From the NCBI RefSeq assembly GCF_030936135.1, contig NC_082596.1, positions 76,662,888 through 76,726,887 on the forward strand: 64,000 bases of DNA, in the 5' to 3' direction. Under the pieces are notes generated by a model, which saw only the letters and a list, made by a program, of their open reading frames with translations, was not told the origin of the DNA and searched no databases. Every line of letters begins with the position of its first letter. Position 1 is the first letter of the stretch. Shown here one piece after another: positions 60,070 to 64,000 of the stretch. The DNA comes from Gavia stellata (Eukaryota; Chordata; Aves; Gaviiformes; Gaviidae). Both the position numbers and the translations under genes were made by a program.

Positions 60070-63000
60070 GTAAGTGGCTGTCATCTCAACTAACTCCCAG
60101 ATTTCAGTGTTTTCTTTCCACAGTTGAAAACATAGCCTCAGCTGGTGACTGAGAGCCAGTCTTCAAATGGTTAGAGTCTAGGTGTGGGGAGAGGCTTTCT
60201 TTTTTGCCTGGACTGTGGAAATAAAGGAGGAGCCATCCAGCCTGAGAATAGCTGTGTTGGGATTTTAAATGAAATACCAGGTTGAATGTGTTTTCTAGGC
60301 TACAGACAGCAAATGTGCAGATTTGCTACTCCAAGTTGATGCAAATCCTCGTCACCTCATCTTCCTCTTCTCGGTCTTCCCCCTCCAACTGTTTTCAATA
60401 ATAAGTTGATGAAATGTCTTCAGTATGGTTTCTGACAGTTTGTTTGTACTCTGCAGGTCCTGTGAAGCAGTAGATGTAATTTGAAGAAAATTTGAAGGAA
60501 CAAATGGCTTTAGCTGGCTGCCCAGACTCCTTTTTACATCTTCCTTATCGGATAGTAAGTTATGAAACTGCATGTTCTTGTCAGCTTGTAGCATCACATT
60601 GCTGTGTGCCAGTGATTGATTGATTGTGCATTCAAACTTTTCATCAAACTGCTAATAGCTGTCTGGCAATTCTCTGGGTTTTGCTAATGTTTGGGAACAG
60701 AGCCTCTGTTACCATCCTGAATTCAAGACCTGCTGCTGAAAAAATTGGGTTACTAATACACACTGATTCAGATTTGATACCTGTCTTCAAAATAGCCAGT
60801 TCATATTTGGGAGAAGGCACTTGTTTCCAAACTAAATGGCAAGCTATGATACCAGGGAAATGTCTTGCACCAAAAAGTATCAATGTTTGCTGAAAGCTGT
60901 ATTTGTAGGAACGAAGGCAGAGATTTTTACACTTAGTTAGATCCTATGTTTGTCGAGTCATTATGCTGTATCTAAGCAGCCAATATGGCATATTACAAAG
61001 AATATCTTAACAAAACCACCTCAGCTCAATTCAAAGGTGCTAGGCAAAAATGCACTTAAAGTTCTCATGTGTGTTGTTTGTTTTTTTTTCCCCACGCAGT
61101 TGTGGTTGGCATAATGCATGCTTGTATTTTTTTTATGGAACTGCAGATTTGTTATTTTGGGCATGACCTGGTTTTTGCCCTTTTTCTCTCTTGTTTTTGT
61201 AGTGTGCTTACCACCCTAAGGATTCAGTTATGATTTTAGGCCTTGCAGATACACAAATGATTAAACAGAATATCATATGACATTGAAAGCTTTTTCTCTT
61301 TCTCCCAAGAGAAACATTACTAGTGGTGATTACTACAGTCATGCTACTCATTTGAAAGAAAAGCAAAAAATGAAACAAACAACAATCTCCAACAATGCTC
61401 TATAGGATTTATACATCTGTTTTGTAATATGCCAACTTACACTTTTTTCCCCCCCAACAGGAAACTTCAAACTAGTTAAAAGACTAATGTTTAGTATATG
61501 CTGAGTTGTCAGTTGAATATACCTGAATGCTTTTCCTGGTAACAGGAAAAACATAACAGTTCCTTTATAACTGCTTTTGCAGCTATAAAAATAAAATGGA
61601 CTTTGAGAAATCGGGTGTCCTGAAAATCTGTTAGTATACTTGGATCTATGATTTCAAAAAAATATTTGAATAGATGTGCCTGGACTTCATAATTTTGATG
61701 CACTGTGAAATTATGCTTCCAATTCATTTAGAGCATCGTCTGAGTCATGATGTGAAGCTGAGGGAGAGGAGAGCTATGTAAGAGAAACTTGACATTGTAA
61801 GCAGTCATTTTTGAGCTGCTGCAAATTCTTTACTGGACATCAATCTTTCTCATGAAAATAGTGTCTTTAGTGGTTCATACACAGTAAGAATGTGAATTTT
61901 CCTTGGTACTTCCCCGTGCTTTTACAAACCCTGTAGGTAATCTGCTTTAGTCTGGGGCAGTCAACAGACTAGAGTGTCAAAGCAACATGGGTGACTTAAG
62001 ATGGTGGGAAAGTGACTCCCTGTTAATTAATTATTTTGGGTCATAGCTTACTGTGTGTTAACTATCCTAACTGCTTGTAACCAGTTTGAAAACTAGCTTT
62101 GGAAGCCCATTCACAACTGCTGTGCCTTCTGTCAGAAGAGAAGTTTGCATTAAAAAAACCCTGAACATCTGTTTTTCCACCCCTGCTAAATCTGACTTAG
62201 AAACTTTCATCAACTTGTCTTTCAAATTTGACTACAGTGCCAGTATTGTGTTGGTAAAGGGCTGAAAGAAGGTTAAGCTAAATATGCTCTAGATTAGAGT
62301 GTGAAGAAGTATTCTATTTTTTTCCACTACATTTTCTGACTTAATATGAATGGAAGGCTATAGAGAACATTCCTCCAGAGTCCCCAAGGTTGGGACCTTA
62401 ATGCTGTAACTTCAGTGGTTAGAATAAATTGATGCATTGGAATTTGGGATTATGTTCACAGCAGACAGCAAGAGAAATGAGAACCTGGATAAGTGAATAT
62501 GCACTACAGAATATGCTTTAGGATGCCGTGTTGCCAACCCCCCTCTATCCTTCCTTTTTCTGCTTTTGGGGAGACGGGTAAGGTATGGATCTCTGACTTT
62601 GTTACTGAGCTCTCTGTTTGCAATGTTTGCTGCTTTCAGAAGCTTTTGGGTCTTGTTTTAAACTTTCTCAGGAGTTAGCACATAAACCAGTCACACTGAG
62701 TGTATTGTCCTAGAAACAATTTCTAGCTTTGTGGAAAAAATCAATATTACCTTTTAGTGGCTTTCAGGAGCCCTTTCCAAATTCTCAAACTCTTCAATAA
62801 AAATTCAGCAGTGAGAATTGGCAGTGTTTGTCTTCTGTTCCTGGAAATTCAGAACATAGTCCCAGAATTTCTCAGAAAAAATGGGATGATTTACTGTGTT
62901 TCCGTTCTTTTGCAATCTGTAGTCACAACAGTATTTATGTGCAGTGACTTGAACTCTTGGGGAAGATTTAGTTCTTTAACCCTTTGATGCATAAATTGTA

Positions 63001-63594
63001 CAAGTCTCAATGACATAAATTAACAAAAGGATTTTATTTTTTTTCTTAGTTTCTGGAGATAAAATTCTGGGCACGCAGGAACGTTCTGTTCATCTTCTAT
63101 TTTCTGCCTTCCGTTTATTTTCTCACCACCAAGATGCGGGCATGACTTTATTAATAATTAATGGAGTTTGTTTTCAGAGAGCTGAATTCTTATTGGAGAA
63201 AGGACTTGTTCACATCATACTCATCATCTAACTCGGCATAAAGAAACACTACAAGCACTTGGTCACCAAATAGGGAGAAAATGGAAATTGCTTTCTCCTA
63301 CATGTACAGAGCTGTGGATTTCATGATTGCCAATAGTCCTCTTGACCAGATAAGAGAGCAGAATATTGCACATCATACTTGAAGCTTTGTACACTTCAAG
63401 AGCAGGGAAGTAAATAACCTGAGAGAATTAATCAGTTAGAGGCTAGCTACTGCAATGAAAGCCTCCTTTAATGGTGTCAGATTTGTGGATGTACTACCAT
63501 TACTAAAACGGTCACATTTCTTTGCCTTCAGCTGGAGGAACAGCTAGGCAACGGTTCTCCAGGTTTTAGTATGGCAGCTTTGATCCTTGTTTTC
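60070..63594. other. Probable intronic DNA, nothing recognised
   Basis: No exon, RNA gene or repeat was recognised. Overlapping open frames on both strands around 60,624-60,893 have no recognisable homology. Confidence 0.5.
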
Positions 63595-63650
63595 CATAAA
63601 ATGATACAGTAAGTTAGAAGACAGCTTTGGAGGTCATCTGATCCAAGTCC
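63595..63650 (-). mobile_element. Diverged CR1 3' end fragment, minus strand
   Basis: ATAAAATGATACAGTAAGTTAGAAGACAGCTTTGGAGGTCATCTGATCCAAGTCC parallels the reversed CR1 terminus ('agaatcatagaata', 'gttggaag', 'ggaggtcatctagtccaac'). Several substitutions make it older than the copies at 47.8 and 50.1 kb. Confidence 0.5.
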
Positions 63651-64000
63651 ATAGCATATTGAGGTTATACTTGTTTTCCTAGGGTCTTGGTGAGCGTGGG
63701 TTTTTGGGAGACTTGCTTTTTACATTTTTCAGGAGTTGTTTGCTTTGATTGGGTGATTAGAGAGGGTTTCTGTTTTAGCAGGAAAAAAAATGCTTATATC
63801 TCTGATTCAGAGTTATCTTGGTGGGTGCTATAATCCTCATCCCTATGAAATCCAGATGCCTTTTGTGTGACTTAGTTTATCTCTGCTACTTTGGAATTGA
63901 TCAGTCTGATACAGGTATACATGCTGCTGTCCATGTTTGCATGAATAAAATGTCTTTTGTCCTAAAAAACACATCATGAAAAAATCAGTTGCAGAATTTG
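63651..64000. other. Window edge, nothing recognised
   Basis: Unique-looking AT-moderate sequence to the end of the window, without a recognisable exon. Confidence 0.5.

Noticed and set aside
1..64000. CRISPR arrays, prophage, operons, toxin or defence systems
   Set aside because: No regularly spaced direct repeats, no bacterial-style gene packing and no ribosome-binding-site-linked frames; all signs are of a vertebrate nuclear genome.

Overview
The window looks like ordinary vertebrate nuclear DNA, almost certainly from a bird. The support is that most recognisable interspersed repeats are CR1-type LINE fragments, including several with the standard avian 3' end. Repeat density is low, there are no Alu, B1 or L1 copies, and a single strong CpG island stands out from AT-moderate DNA. 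I found no bacterial-type operons, no CRISPR array, no rRNA or tRNA, and no open reading frame that reads like a known or plausible conserved protein. The many short open frames are what random sequence gives.

The centre of the window is a large CpG island, about 24,190-25,620, with a GC-rich upstream shoulder from about 23,030. It has (CGG)n runs, a tandem Sp1-type GC-box array at 24,424-24,441 and no TATA box. On the plus strand the best reading is a TATA-less promoter with an AUG-free, non-coding first exon ending at a good splice donor (CAG|GTAAGG) at 24,846/24,847. No coding exon can be recognised in the following 39 kb, so 24,847-64,000 would be part of a very long first intron. A minus-strand donor at 23,996 makes divergent transcription possible. 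I cannot name the gene.

Layout. 1-22,470: non-coding flank with two copies and one fragment of an old palindromic amniote repeat (5.9, 11.6 and 20.3 kb), an old CR1 3' end (7.0 kb), small CpG-rich pockets (2.2 and 3.2-3.6 kb) and a paired AP-1 site (12.6 kb). 22,472-22,783: younger plus-strand CR1 tail. 23,030-25,620: CpG-rich promoter domain. 25,621-64,000: probable intron 1. It carries a decayed minus-strand LINE with reverse-transcriptase homology (39.7-40.9 kb), a compact CpG-dense pocket that could be an alternative promoter (42.75-42.88 kb), a good minus-strand CR1 tail (47.8-48.05 kb), smaller CR1 tails (26.2, 50.1, 60.0 and 63.6 kb) and several unexplained inverted repeats, of which the perfect 15-bp pair at 50.6 kb is the clearest.

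No previously undescribed biological system is evident. The observations below are candidates for regulatory DNA, transcript structure and repeat history. Repeat calls rest on memory of consensus sequences, without any alignment program.
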